DNA of 64,000 bases from Paenibacillus alba (GTDB lineage: Bacteria; Bacillota; Bacilli; Paenibacillales; NBRC-103111): assembly GCF_013204855.1 (NCBI RefSeq), contig NZ_JABMKZ010000042.1:1-64000 (forward strand), given 5' to 3'. A model generated the notes under the pieces. It did not search any database. It had not been told where the DNA came from and worked only from the letters and a program-made list of their open reading frames with translations. Position numbers and translations under genes: made by a program. This document shows, in pieces, positions 52,957-61,804 of this stretch (the stretch's first letter is position 1; the number at the start of each line of letters is the position of its first letter).

Positions 52957-55632
52957 ATGAAGAAGATTTTCAGTATTTATCGAACAGATCTTATGAACTT
53001 GTGGAAAGTGCCCACAGGTCTTTTTCTCATGATTGCACTTGCTATCTTACCATCTGTTTATGCATGGATTAACCTTGAAGCGATGTGGGACCCTTATTCG
53101 AATACGTCGGGTATCAAAATTGCGGTGACGAGCAATGATCTAGGAGCTACGGTTGAGGATAAGTCCATTAATATCGGAACCGAGGTTGTGGATAATCTGA
53201 AAAATAATCATACGCTCGGTTGGACGTTCGTGAATGAACAGGACGCGCTCGAAGGTGTTGAACGTGGGGATTATTATGCAAGTTTAATTATTCCAGCGGA
53301 TTTTTCCAAGAAAATTACGAGTATCGTAGATGGCACTATGGAAAAGCCAGAAATTATTTACACGGTTAATGAGAAAATCAATGCGGTAGCGCCCAAAATC
53401 ACAAGCAAAGGCGCCTCGAATGTCACGCAGCAAATCAGTGAAAATTTCATTAAAACTGTGAGCAGCTCGATCCTTACACGAATGAAAGCGCTGGGCATCG
53501 ACTTCGAGAAAGAACTGCCAACGATTCGCAATATGGAGACGAAGGTATTCGAGCTGGAGAAGCGTTTGCCGGATATTCAGGAGATGGGGAACAAGGCGCT
53601 TGAGATTGAACAAAAGCTGCCCGAGATTAAACAAAAGGGCCAGAAGATTATCGATCTAGAGCAGAAAATTCCTGATATTAATCGTGCGGCAGACACTATT
53701 CTGAAGATTGAGGAGCGCTGGCCGAAAATTCAATCTGTGGCGCAGGAAGTTCTGCTCCTTCAGCAGAAGCTCCCTGAGATTCAGAAAGCAGCCGATCGCA
53801 TTGCGGAGCTGGATCAGAATTTCGATAAGGTCGGAGAAGCGCTGAATACGGCGATCGATAAATCTCGGAAAGCGGATGAAATCGTGAATGCGGCGATCAG
53901 CACATTGCCGAAGATTGACGCGATTGCTACGCAGGGCGGAGCTTTTGCCGATCAGCTTGCCGACTATTTACAGAAGAATGACGCGGCTTTCCAGGCGCTG
54001 ATTCCTGTGGTGAAGCAGAATTTGATTCTGCTGCAGCAGACGGCAGATGCCGTTACCCAGTTGACGGGACTGCTTCAGGACGTCAATATAGACCCGCAAA
54101 AGGTGCTCCCGGTGATGGCGGTGCTTAGCAAGCAGCTGACAACCGGCGTAGCGGTGATCGACAGAACGATTGACCTCTACACGCGGTTAAATACCTATTT
54201 GCCGAATGCGCCATTCAGTGACAATATCACAAGGCTAACAAGCATTAAAACGAATATGAACAACCAAATTCAAGCGCTGAGCAAGCTGCAAAACGCCATT
54301 GAACGCGGCGAGAAGCCTGCTCAGGATTTGGTGAATAACCTGAATACGTTGTCCAAAGAGGCAAGCGGCGCTATCGGAAGTTTGCTAGCCAGATACGATA
54401 GCGAAATTGTGCCGAATATGACGAAGGCTTTGGCTCAAATCAAATCGGTCGCCCAGAATGCGGCGAGCGTGCTTCAAACGCTGAAAACCCAGATGCCGAA
54501 TATCAAAGAAATATTGCTGGATGCGCAGAGCGGGATTCATTTCGCGCAGACGCAGCTAGACGCGCTGCAGAAGGATTTGCCGGACATTCGCGCGAAGGTG
54601 CACGAAGCGTCTGCCACGCTGCAAAGCAAGCTGGCAGCGTTCACGACAGGGATTAACGAGGCTGTGCCGTTCATTCAGAACGATCTGCCCAAGGTTGAGC
54701 AGAAGCTGCATGAGGCATCGAACTTTGTTCGCAACGATCTGCCTGCCGCGGAGGATGAAATCCGCAAGGTTGCCGATCTCTACCAGACGAAATTCCCTGA
54801 GGTGGAGGATGCGGTGCATCTGGCTGCCAATCTGGTGCGCAGCGATTTGCCGGAATTCGAAGCGGCGGTTCGTAAAGCAGCTGATCAAATCCGCAAGGTG
54901 GAAGGCGGAGGCAGCATCGAGGAAATTCTTCGTTTGCTCCAGAACGATATCCAGAAGCAAAGTGATTTCTTATCGAATCCGGTATTGATTAAAGAGGATA
55001 AAAGATTCCCCATTCCGAATTATGGTTCGGCGATGTCGCCTTTTTACACAACACTGTCCCTGTGGGTAGGTGCTATGCTGCTCGTATCCCTGATGAGAGT
55101 GGATGTGGATAACCCGGACGGGAAGCTCAAATCGTATCATATTTATTTTGGGCGGATGCTGATCTTCCTGACGGTTGGTTTTTTTCAAGCGTTGATCGTC
55201 ACCTTGGGAGATCTGTATCTGCTGGGTACTTATGTCGTCGATAAGTTTTGGTTCGTTGTGTTTGCAGTGCTCATCAGTGCGGTGTTCATATCCATCACCT
55301 ACACCCTTGTATCGGTTTTTGGGAACATAGGCAAAGGTGTGGCGATTATTTTCCTTGTGCTGCAGTTTTCCAGTTCAGGAGGAACTTTCCCAGTGAGCAC
55401 GGCCTCGTCATTTTTCCAAAAGCTGAATCCTCTTGTGCCCTTCACCTATGCGGTTGGGGTGCTTCGCGAGACGGTGGGCGGCATGCAATGGTCTGTTGTG
55501 ATTAAAGATGTCGTGTTCCTCTTTCTATTTATTGGGATTTGTTACGTTGTGGCATTAGCTTTGAAAAAGCCGCTTAGCGGCTATACGAAGCGAGTGGCGG
55601 AGAAAGCGAAGAAGACGAATTTGATTTCTTAG
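52957..55632 (+). CDS. YhgE/Pip-family membrane protein with two sets of tandem helical repeats
   Basis: An 891-residue protein of the phage-infection-protein/ABC-2-type family: one membrane helix at the N-terminus (LFLMIALAILPSVYAWIN), a large extracellular region and five or six helices at the C-terminus (from about residue 690). YhgE relatives are linked to phage adsorption and to type VII-like export in other Gram-positives. The extracellular region has seven 17-residue repeats at 53500-53856 (each with a P-D/E-I core, such as LEKRLPDIQ) and four 18-residue repeats at 54670-54885 (core NDLPxxE). The ATG at 52957 follows GGTGGAG; the frame is open from 52873. The upstream region has a DnaA-box cluster. 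Confidence 0.88.
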   Translation: MKKIFSIYRTDLMNLWKVPTGLFLMIALAILPSVYAWINLEAMWDPYSNTSGIKIAVTSNDLGATVEDKSINIGTEVVDNLKNNHTLGWTFVNEQDALEGVERGDYYASLIIPADFSKKITSIVDGTMEKPEIIYTVNEKINAVAPKITSKGASNVTQQISENFIKTVSSSILTRMKALGIDFEKELPTIRNMETKVFELEKRLPDIQEMGNKALEIEQKLPEIKQKGQKIIDLEQKIPDINRAADTILKIEERWPKIQSVAQEVLLLQQKLPEIQKAADRIAELDQNFDKVGEALNTAIDKSRKADEIVNAAISTLPKIDAIATQGGAFADQLADYLQKNDAAFQALIPVVKQNLILLQQTADAVTQLTGLLQDVNIDPQKVLPVMAVLSKQLTTGVAVIDRTIDLYTRLNTYLPNAPFSDNITRLTSIKTNMNNQIQALSKLQNAIERGEKPAQDLVNNLNTLSKEASGAIGSLLARYDSEIVPNMTKALAQIKSVAQNAASVLQTLKTQMPNIKEILLDAQSGIHFAQTQLDALQKDLPDIRAKVHEASATLQSKLAAFTTGINEAVPFIQNDLPKVEQKLHEASNFVRNDLPAAEDEIRKVADLYQTKFPEVEDAVHLAANLVRSDLPEFEAAVRKAADQIRKVEGGGSIEEILRLLQNDIQKQSDFLSNPVLIKEDKRFPIPNYGSAMSPFYTTLSLWVGAMLLVSLMRVDVDNPDGKLKSYHIYFGRMLIFLTVGFFQALIVTLGDLYLLGTYVVDKFWFVVFAVLISAVFISITYTLVSVFGNIGKGVAIIFLVLQFSSSGGTFPVSTASSFFQKLNPLVPFTYAVGVLRETVGGMQWSVVIKDVVFLFLFIGICYVVALALKKPLSGYTKRVAEKAKKTNLIS

Positions 55633-55656
55633 GTTCTTTAGGGCAAATACAAGTGA

Positions 55657-55683
55657 AACCTAGCCGATGGCTAGGTTTTTTTG
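55657..55683 (+). terminator. terminator after the YhgE gene
   Basis: AACCTAGCC pairs with GGCTAGGTT around a three-base loop and is followed by six T residues. Confidence 0.9.
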
Positions 55684-55750
55684 TGAATTTTTCCATATCT
55701 TGCAACTATATGCGTTTTGTTACGTCATTGATGTAAGAGGGGTGACGTTA

Positions 55751-56269
55751 ATGAAGGTAAGAAAGCTGCTTCTGCTATTGTTTGGACTCCTATTTCTGTT
55801 TCCGACGAATACGTATGCCCTCTCCTGTGCGCAACTGCCCTCGATCGAGCAAGCCTACGAGAACTATGATGCTGTTGTTATCGCTTATGTGGATGATATC
55901 GTTCGAAAACGGCAAAGCAACGAAATCCAGCTCACCGTATTGAACAGCTTCAAGGGCATTCAGGACCGAAAGCTTGTGATGGAAGAGGATATGACATGGG
56001 GAACAAGTGAGAGAGGTACGCAGTATCTGTATTTTCTAAGAAAAAAAGACGGCGGCGGGTGGGAGAATCCACTCTGTAGCCCTATGCAAAAGGTGACAAG
56101 CGCAGCTAAGGCGCTGGATTTTTTGAAGGAAAAAGAGATTGCCGTCAAGGACGCGGAGTTTCCCAAGGGAGCTGGGTCGACGAATTGGGTTGAGGTTTCC
56201 ATCCTGGTCGTCGTGCTTGGATTATTGGGGTATGGACTGGTGCGCTGGGTAAAGCGGAGAAATGAGTAA
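55751..56269 (+). CDS. secreted/membrane netrin-like (TIMP-like) protein
   Basis: A 172-residue exported protein. The signal peptide ends at TYALSC, so the mature protein begins near the cysteine of SCAQLPS; this is the position of the first conserved cysteine in tissue-inhibitor-like NTR domains. The core (YDAVVIAYVDDIVRKRQSN..., VLNSFKGIQDRKLVMEED, GTQYLYFLRKK, NPLCSPMQ) follows the TIMP-like pattern, including the two conserved cysteines. A C-terminal membrane helix (VEVSILVVVLGLLGYGLVRW) with a basic tail anchors it. The ATG at 55751 has AGAGGGGTG ahead and is preferred to the longer frame. Function in bacteria unknown. Confidence 0.8.
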   Translation: MKVRKLLLLLFGLLFLFPTNTYALSCAQLPSIEQAYENYDAVVIAYVDDIVRKRQSNEIQLTVLNSFKGIQDRKLVMEEDMTWGTSERGTQYLYFLRKKDGGGWENPLCSPMQKVTSAAKALDFLKEKEIAVKDAEFPKGAGSTNWVEVSILVVVLGLLGYGLVRWVKRRNE

Positions 56270-56764
56270 TCCGTTTTGAGGCGGAGCAGGGAAGATCGTG
56301 TTAACAGGCAGGCGTAGTCACGGGAATAGTCGGGGAGTATGGGGCAGATATGCGCAACATTGCGAAGCGCACCTGTCCAAACGGAACTGGAGTACTCTAT
56401 TTTAGCTAAAATGGTTCAAATGACATCGTAAAGGGAAGTAGGGTGCGCTATTTTCTTTATTTTCCGGGTAAACTGACCAAATTTAAGCGAATATCGTACC
56501 TGAGTTCCATTTCACACAGATTTACGCCTGTTTTCTTGGAATATCGTATTGTAGTTCCCTTTGATGCCCAACCTCCAACTCGATGGAGGTTTTTGTATGT
56601 TCATTGGGGCGAACCGCCAAATGCTTGTTTTACAAATTAGAACAAGCCTTTAGTCTAGGTTTTTTCACGACCTTTGGCTAATGAAAGACAGTACCTAAGT
56701 GCGTTTAGAATACCTCTGATCTCTTGTAAGATGAATATAACGTAAAGGAGAGCGAGGAGTTCAT
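56270..56764. other. intergenic region with dispersed repeats and a terminator
   Basis: Modules of the GCGGAACT/GCTATTT type occur (for example ACGGAACTGG at about 56379). A hairpin ACCTCCA-ACTCGA-TGGAGGT followed by five T residues (56571-56595) looks like a terminator, far downstream of the netrin-like gene. No gene is supported. The right edge holds AAGGAG-type sites for the PAP2 gene. Confidence 0.6.
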
Positions 56765-57445
56765 GTGAGAAAAGGGTCGTGGTGGTCCTATGTAATGGCA
56801 TGCAGTGCTTTGCTGTTGATTCCGCTTGTGGGTCTAATCTACGTTCACTTAAATCAGGCAACTGGCAGAGCTTATAGTCTAGTTACGGATTTGGATCGGC
56901 AAATTCCGTTTATCAAAGGGTTTATTGTCCCATACTTATTATGGTACGGATTCTTACTTGTTGGATTCTTGTATCTCGCTTATAAAGATCGCCGCAGATA
57001 TTTTTTTACTATTTTGGAGTTCGTAGTGGGTCTTCTTCTGTGCTACGGGGTATATGCTATATATCAAACCACTATCCCTCGGCCGGAGCTAACCGCAACC
57101 GATTGGCTGCTGCGGATGGTAGAGTGGGTGTACCGCACGGATCAACCTTTCAACTGTTTTCCGAGTACGCATGTCTTAACTTCCTATCTCATGATGAGAG
57201 CCTATTTACGCTCGAAATCCATAAGGGTCGGCTATAAAATAGCCATTTCGAGCATGTCAGTGCTCATTATTATATCAACATTGTTTGTGAAGCAGCATGT
57301 TTTGTTAGATCTTGTAGGGGCTGTTCTAGTAGCAGAGGGCGTTATGTACGCCGTGGAACGAATTCGCAAAGGTTGGGGAGCAAAATCAATCGAAGTAAAA
57401 GTGCATACAAAGCAGCATAATATGGACAGGGGGCTTAGAAGATGA
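56765..57445 (+). CDS. PAP2-family phosphatase
   Basis: A 226-residue membrane phosphatase with five or six helices. It has CFPSTHVLTSYL, the PSxxH motif, and HVLLDLVGAVLVAEG as the H-x3-D motif; the N-terminal KDRRRY-like stretch is the first signature. Such enzymes dephosphorylate lipid phosphates, for example phosphatidate or undecaprenyl pyrophosphate. It starts with GTG behind GAGGAG, and its stop overlaps the next start codon (ATGA), so it is coupled to the glycolipid synthase, which makes a lipid-phosphate role in glycolipid formation plausible. Confidence 0.87.
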   Translation: MRKGSWWSYVMACSALLLIPLVGLIYVHLNQATGRAYSLVTDLDRQIPFIKGFIVPYLLWYGFLLVGFLYLAYKDRRRYFFTILEFVVGLLLCYGVYAIYQTTIPRPELTATDWLLRMVEWVYRTDQPFNCFPSTHVLTSYLMMRAYLRSKSIRVGYKIAISSMSVLIIISTLFVKQHVLLDLVGAVLVAEGVMYAVERIRKGWGAKSIEVKVHTKQHNMDRGLRR

Positions 57446-58623
57446 AACAGAGGGACAAACTATTAATCCTGACAGGCAGCTTAGGGGACGGACATAATAA
57501 AGCCGCACAGGCGATTCTGGAGGCGACACGGTTCTATAAGCCGGGTGTGGAAGTGAAGGTGGTCGATTTCTTGGAGTGGACCCATCCTTATCTCCATTCC
57601 GTAGGCAAATATTGCTACATGCAGTGGGTAAAAAGTCTGCCATCTGTGTATGGCTTCTTATATCGTAAAACACGGGATGATAATACGTTCTCACATATGT
57701 TCAAAAAGATGAAGTCGTTCAGCACGGATCGGATGCTGGAACTGCTGTATGACGAGAAGCCGACGGAGGTCGTCTGTACCTTTCCAGGTGCAGCCGCGGC
57801 GATGTCTTACTTGAAATGCAATGGGCTGACAACAGTACCTACTGTGACGGTGATGACGGATTACACGGATCATAGCTATTGGGTCCATCCGGGAACAGAC
57901 CGCTATTTGGTTGGCGCTGAGCATGTGAAGCAAGCTTTGCTGCGCTATCGTGTGCCTGAGCAGCGCATTGTGGTGACCGGGATTCCAATCCGGATGCCCT
58001 TTACAAGAGAATATGACCGGCTGGCGCTAAGGGATAAGCATGGTTTGCATCGCGAAATGCCAACGGTGCTCGTTATGGGCGGCGGACATGGCTTAATTGG
58101 CAAGCAGTTCAAGTCGGTATTACAATCCGATGATTTGGCGGTGCCGGTGCAGTTCGTTTTCGTCTGCGGGCGCAATGAGAAACTGAAGCTGCAGCTGGAA
58201 GAGGAGCTGGGCGGCGAGAAGACGCGCCATCATGTGAAAGTCACCGGATTCGTCGATCACATTCATGAGCTGATGGCACTGTCGGATCTGATCGTAACGA
58301 AGCCAGGCGGGCTAACGATATCCGAAGCGCTTGCACTGGAACTCCCGATGATGCTGTACAAGCCGATTCCCGGTCAAGAACAAGATAATGCAGCCTATCT
58401 GGTTGGTTTAGGGGCAGCTATTGAAGCGAAAAATGCCGTGGAATTAAAAAAACAACTGTTAGAGCTGATCGCCAATCAATCGCTGTTATCCAAGCTGAAA
58501 CAGAATGTGAAATTAAATCAGCAGAATCAAGATGTGCTTCATACCTTGAATGCCATCTTCGAGACGCGCCATCACTTCATTCCTCTCACGGAGGGCATGC
58601 AGCTCGCTATTGCGAATGGCTGA
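57442..58623 (+). CDS. MGDG-synthase/UgtP-like glycosyltransferase
   Basis: A 393-residue GT-B glycosyltransferase of the monogalactosyldiacylglycerol synthase group (GT28-like). Features: LILTGSLGDGHNKAAQAI at the N-terminus, a long acceptor-binding half, VLVMGGGHGLIGKQF, VTGFVDHIHELMALSDLIVTKPGGLTISEALALELPM and PIPGQEQDNA as nucleotide-sugar-binding signatures. Relatives transfer glucose or galactose onto diacylglycerol to make membrane glycolipids and lipoteichoic acid anchor. It overlaps the PAP2 gene by four bases. The acceptor may be the diacylglycerol made by that phosphatase, which is an inference. Confidence 0.92.
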   Translation: MKQRDKLLILTGSLGDGHNKAAQAILEATRFYKPGVEVKVVDFLEWTHPYLHSVGKYCYMQWVKSLPSVYGFLYRKTRDDNTFSHMFKKMKSFSTDRMLELLYDEKPTEVVCTFPGAAAAMSYLKCNGLTTVPTVTVMTDYTDHSYWVHPGTDRYLVGAEHVKQALLRYRVPEQRIVVTGIPIRMPFTREYDRLALRDKHGLHREMPTVLVMGGGHGLIGKQFKSVLQSDDLAVPVQFVFVCGRNEKLKLQLEEELGGEKTRHHVKVTGFVDHIHELMALSDLIVTKPGGLTISEALALELPMMLYKPIPGQEQDNAAYLVGLGAAIEAKNAVELKKQLLELIANQSLLSKLKQNVKLNQQNQDVLHTLNAIFETRHHFIPLTEGMQLAIANG

Positions 58624-58836
58624 TCGGCGCTTTCTCCCTCTTTTTATGCTGTAAAAACACCTTATTTTTGCGCGAAAAAGATAGGAATCATGTGATAGTT
58701 GTTTTCTGTCAAGTATCATGTCAATAATGATATTCTCCTATTTAATAAGAGGGAAACGGAAATTACTTTACAAAAATAATTCGTCAAGCTGTGCCTTGAA
58801 GGCGATACCTGGTTCTATGTTCAAGCAATCGATAGA

Positions 58837-58878
58837 AAGCCGCCAAAACCACTGTGGAAGTGGGCTTGGTGGCTTTTT
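58837..58878 (+). terminator. terminator after the glycosyltransferase
   Basis: AAGCCGCCAA pairs with TTGGTGGCTT (one G-U pair) with an inner CCACT/AGTGG stem, followed by five T residues. It lies 210 bp beyond the gene; the intervening 58624-58836 shows nothing clear. Confidence 0.8.
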
Positions 58879-58896
58879 GCCATTTAGGCACACAAG

Positions 58897-59805
58897 TTAC
58901 TTATCCTCATGCATGGTGACGACGATATCCTGCGGGTAATTGCCAAAATGCTTGCCGAACAAGGTGATGCCGCCGCAATTTGGGGAGCTTTCGAGCGATG
59001 CGATGCGGAAGCTGATCTCTTTGGCGAAGGTGACGGATAAATCCTCGATGGTAACATCGGAAATTTTCGTGCCGTCCAGATAGGAACCGGAAGGGCTTAC
59101 GGTTATGACTTTAAGCAGACCGTGCTGCGTATTGCCGCTGCTCCACCAATCAGGGGAAAGGACGCCGCGCTGGGTGCCGAAATCGCCAGGACTCGTCCAA
59201 GCTCCGATAGGAATCTCATTGAGGAAGAAAGTGATGTCAGAAGGCCAGTTCTCATTGAAGCCTGGTGCTTCGGAGCAAATTTCCAGTGAGATTTCCAAGG
59301 AACGCAGCTTCTGGTTGCTGTGAAGAAAGTTAGGGATGCGGTATTCCACATAGCCACTGCCGAACCAGAGGATGCTTGCATGCACATGCCCTGGATCCGC
59401 GAAGTAGCGTGGATCATCCAGCACGCCGATGAGTTGAGTGGAAGAAGCAAGTCCGCATGTCGGCTTTACCTCGAACGAAGAATATTGGCCAATCGGAATT
59501 GATAACGTGTTAGCTGGCAGCTCCTGCTGCTTTCGCGGTTTGAATTGCAGAACCGCTTGCTCCAGTTGCAGATGGCAGATTTTCTGTGTGCCGCGGATGC
59601 CCGTTGAATTTTCGGAGGCTACGATGCCTGCTTGCTCGAGCTTCTGGATATGCTTCGTCACGATGGCCGAGGAAATGTCGAGCCGCTGTGAAAGCTGCTT
59701 AATATTTAAAGACTCCTGCTGAAGGAGTTCGATGATCTTCACTCTGGTTTCAGAGGAGAAGCACTCGAGAAAAGACATGTTTTTCGTGGAAACTTCGATC
59801 TGCAT
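58897..59805 (-). CDS. ArsR-like winged-helix regulator with a large C-terminal domain
   Basis: A 302-residue regulator. The N-terminal 90 residues are a winged helix-turn-helix (FLECFSSETRVKIIELLQQESLNIKQLSQRLDISSAIVTKHIQKLEQAGIV). The remaining 200 residues form a beta-rich domain without clear assignment (PTCGLASSTQLIGVLDDPRYFADP, SILWFGSGYVEYRIPN), probably a carbohydrate-sensing domain. The start is ATG at 59805, with GAGG nine bases ahead; the ATG at 59820 lacks a ribosome binding site. It is divergent from a GH2 glycosidase and TTAACTTT/AAGTTAA palindromes lie between them, so it should regulate the glycosidase. Confidence 0.85.
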   Translation of the reverse strand: MQIEVSTKNMSFLECFSSETRVKIIELLQQESLNIKQLSQRLDISSAIVTKHIQKLEQAGIVASENSTGIRGTQKICHLQLEQAVLQFKPRKQQELPANTLSIPIGQYSSFEVKPTCGLASSTQLIGVLDDPRYFADPGHVHASILWFGSGYVEYRIPNFLHSNQKLRSLEISLEICSEAPGFNENWPSDITFFLNEIPIGAWTSPGDFGTQRGVLSPDWWSSGNTQHGLLKVITVSPSGSYLDGTKISDVTIEDLSVTFAKEISFRIASLESSPNCGGITLFGKHFGNYPQDIVVTMHEDK

Positions 59806-59842
59806 AGGTGGAAACCTCATTCTGATTGTTTTTATCCATTGT

Positions 59843-59946
59843 ATAACTTTAAAGTTAATTAAACAACAAGTATTGACAGGTTATTTGCTGCGTATTACAG
59901 TGATTATATAAAATTTAAAGTTATTAAATTAACTTTCAAGTTAATC
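59843..59946. promoter_or_regulatory. divergent promoter region with AACTTTAAAGTT-type operators
   Basis: A perfect palindrome AACTTTAAAGTT (59845-59856) and a variant AACTT-TC-AAGTT (about 59931-59942) flank a plus-strand promoter, TTGACA (59873-59878) and TACAGT (59896-59901), 17 bp apart. A third half-site, TTTAAAGTTA, is at about 59913. The sites probably bind the ArsR-like regulator. Confidence 0.68.
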
Positions 59947-59967
59947 TAATTAAAAGGAGTCGTCCAA

Positions 59968-61728
59968 ATGACATCGCATGTTTACATTCCTAATTATCCT
60001 AGACCACAGTTTGTACGGAAGGCTTGGACAGATTTAAACGGAACGTGGAATTTCCATTTTGATGATGCGAATGAGGGGGTTGCTGAGAAGTGGTTTGAGA
60101 AGCTTCCTTCGACACGCACGATTACCGTCCCATTTACGTATGAAACCGCTGCTAGCGGCATCAATGAGCCTGAGTTTCATCCGTATGTTTGGTATGAACG
60201 GACGATAACGATTCCTGCAGAGCAGCAGAATAAGCGGGTCATTCTTCACTTTCAAGCGGTTGATTACCATGCTCAGGTGTGGGTGAACGGCAGGAGTGTT
60301 GGCGAGCACAAAGGCGGGTATGCGGCTTTTTCTTTCGATATTACGGACTATGTAGATGTATCGGGTGATAACCGGGTGACTGTGCGCGTTCAGGATAGTG
60401 ACAACTGTATGCAGCCTCGCGGCAAGCAGCGATGGATAAAGGATAATTTTGGCTGCTGGTACATCCAGACGACAGGAATTTGGCAATCCGTATGGGTGGA
60501 GTATGTGGCTCCCCAATATTTGAAATCGGTGAAAATGACCCCGAATATCGACAAGAATCAGCTGCAAATGCAGTACCATCTGCAAGGTGTGGAGCAGCGG
60601 GAAGGACTTGTTTTACAAACGATTATTCGCTTCGAGGGTCAGTTGATCAAAGAATCGCTTCTAGCCGTAGATCGAAGCAATCTGAGTGCGGATATCCATT
60701 TGTATAGTGATCGTATCGGCGAGTGGAAAGTGAAGCATTGGCACCCTAATCATCCTCATTTATATGATGTGGAATTGGTTCTGTTGCAGGATGGCAAGCC
60801 GCTGGATACGGTGTATACTTACTTTGGGTTCAGGAAAGTGTCGATTGAGAAAGGGCAAGTATTGATTAATAATATGCCTTATTACCAGAAGCTTTTGCTG
60901 GATCAAGGCTACTGGCAAGAGTCTCATCTAACGCCGCCGTCAGAAGCAGCGCTGATTGAAGATATTGATAAGACGATGGCGCTTGGCTTTAATGGCGTGC
61001 GCAAGCATCAAAAGCTGGAGGATCCCAGATTCTTATATTGGTGTGACCGCAAAGGGTTGCTCGTATGGTCGGAGATGGGGGCCGCTTATGAATTTGGCGA
61101 TGAGGCCGTCGAAAGCTTCACGCGGGAATGGATGGAAGTTGTGCAGCAGCACTATAATCATCCAAGCATTGTGACATGGGTTCCTTTTAACGAGTCGTGG
61201 GGCGTGCCGAACATTAAGGTGGACCGGGCGCAGCAGCAATTCACGGAAGCGATCTATTATTTGACCAAATCCTTTGATTCGATGAGACCTGTGGTTGTGA
61301 ATGATGGTTGGGAGCATACGATCTCTGACATTATCACGCTGCATGATTACGAGGAGCTCGGCCGGGTGTTCTTTGAGCGTTACAAGGACAAAGACCATCT
61401 GCTGAGCAATAAGATCATCCATAACGATATTAAATATCCCTTTGCCGATGGGTATGCCTATCAGGGGCAGCCGGTGATGATTAGTGAATATGGCGGCATT
61501 GCCTTCTCGACAGATAAAGGGTGGGGCTATGGGAATCAGGTGAAAACCGAAGAAGAGTTCCTTACGCGATATCGCAATATCACGCAGGCAATTCGGGATT
61601 TGGATTATGTGTGCGGCTTCTGTTATACACAGCTTACGGATGTTCAGCAGGAGTTGAATGGCCTGTTGACCATTGAGCGCGAGCCGAAAATCGCATTTGA
61701 GAAAATTCGTGAAATCAATCAGTTGTAA
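59968..61728 (+). CDS. glycoside hydrolase family 2 (beta-galactosidase/beta-glucuronidase group)
   Basis: A 586-residue GH2 enzyme: sugar-binding domain (RKAWTDLNGTWNFHFDD..., VILHFQAVDYHAQVWVNGRSVGEHKGGYAAFSFDIT), an Ig-like linker domain, and the TIM barrel. The acid/base glutamate is in FNESWG (about residue 409) and the nucleophile in ISEYGG (about 507). No signal peptide, so it is cytosolic. It is shorter than classic LacZ and closer in length to plant-polymer-degrading GH2 members. Start: ATG after AAAAGGAG. It is divergent from the ArsR-like regulator and convergent to a LacI regulator. The exact sugar cannot be read. Confidence 0.9.
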   Translation: MTSHVYIPNYPRPQFVRKAWTDLNGTWNFHFDDANEGVAEKWFEKLPSTRTITVPFTYETAASGINEPEFHPYVWYERTITIPAEQQNKRVILHFQAVDYHAQVWVNGRSVGEHKGGYAAFSFDITDYVDVSGDNRVTVRVQDSDNCMQPRGKQRWIKDNFGCWYIQTTGIWQSVWVEYVAPQYLKSVKMTPNIDKNQLQMQYHLQGVEQREGLVLQTIIRFEGQLIKESLLAVDRSNLSADIHLYSDRIGEWKVKHWHPNHPHLYDVELVLLQDGKPLDTVYTYFGFRKVSIEKGQVLINNMPYYQKLLLDQGYWQESHLTPPSEAALIEDIDKTMALGFNGVRKHQKLEDPRFLYWCDRKGLLVWSEMGAAYEFGDEAVESFTREWMEVVQQHYNHPSIVTWVPFNESWGVPNIKVDRAQQQFTEAIYYLTKSFDSMRPVVVNDGWEHTISDIITLHDYEELGRVFFERYKDKDHLLSNKIIHNDIKYPFADGYAYQGQPVMISEYGGIAFSTDKGWGYGNQVKTEEEFLTRYRNITQAIRDLDYVCGFCYTQLTDVQQELNGLLTIEREPKIAFEKIREINQL

Positions 61729-61735
61729 ATTAAAA

Positions 61736-61779
61736 AAAGACATCCAAGGCAGAGTGAATTCTCTGTATTGGATGTTTTT
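61736..61779. terminator. bidirectional terminator between GH2 and LacI genes
   Basis: ACATCCAA (61740-61747) pairs with TTGGATGT (61768-61775), inner stem CAGAG/CTCTG, A-run on the left and T-run on the right. It serves both convergent genes. Confidence 0.9.
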
Positions 61780-61804
61780 ATCTTTACATGGATGTGTACG
61801 AATG

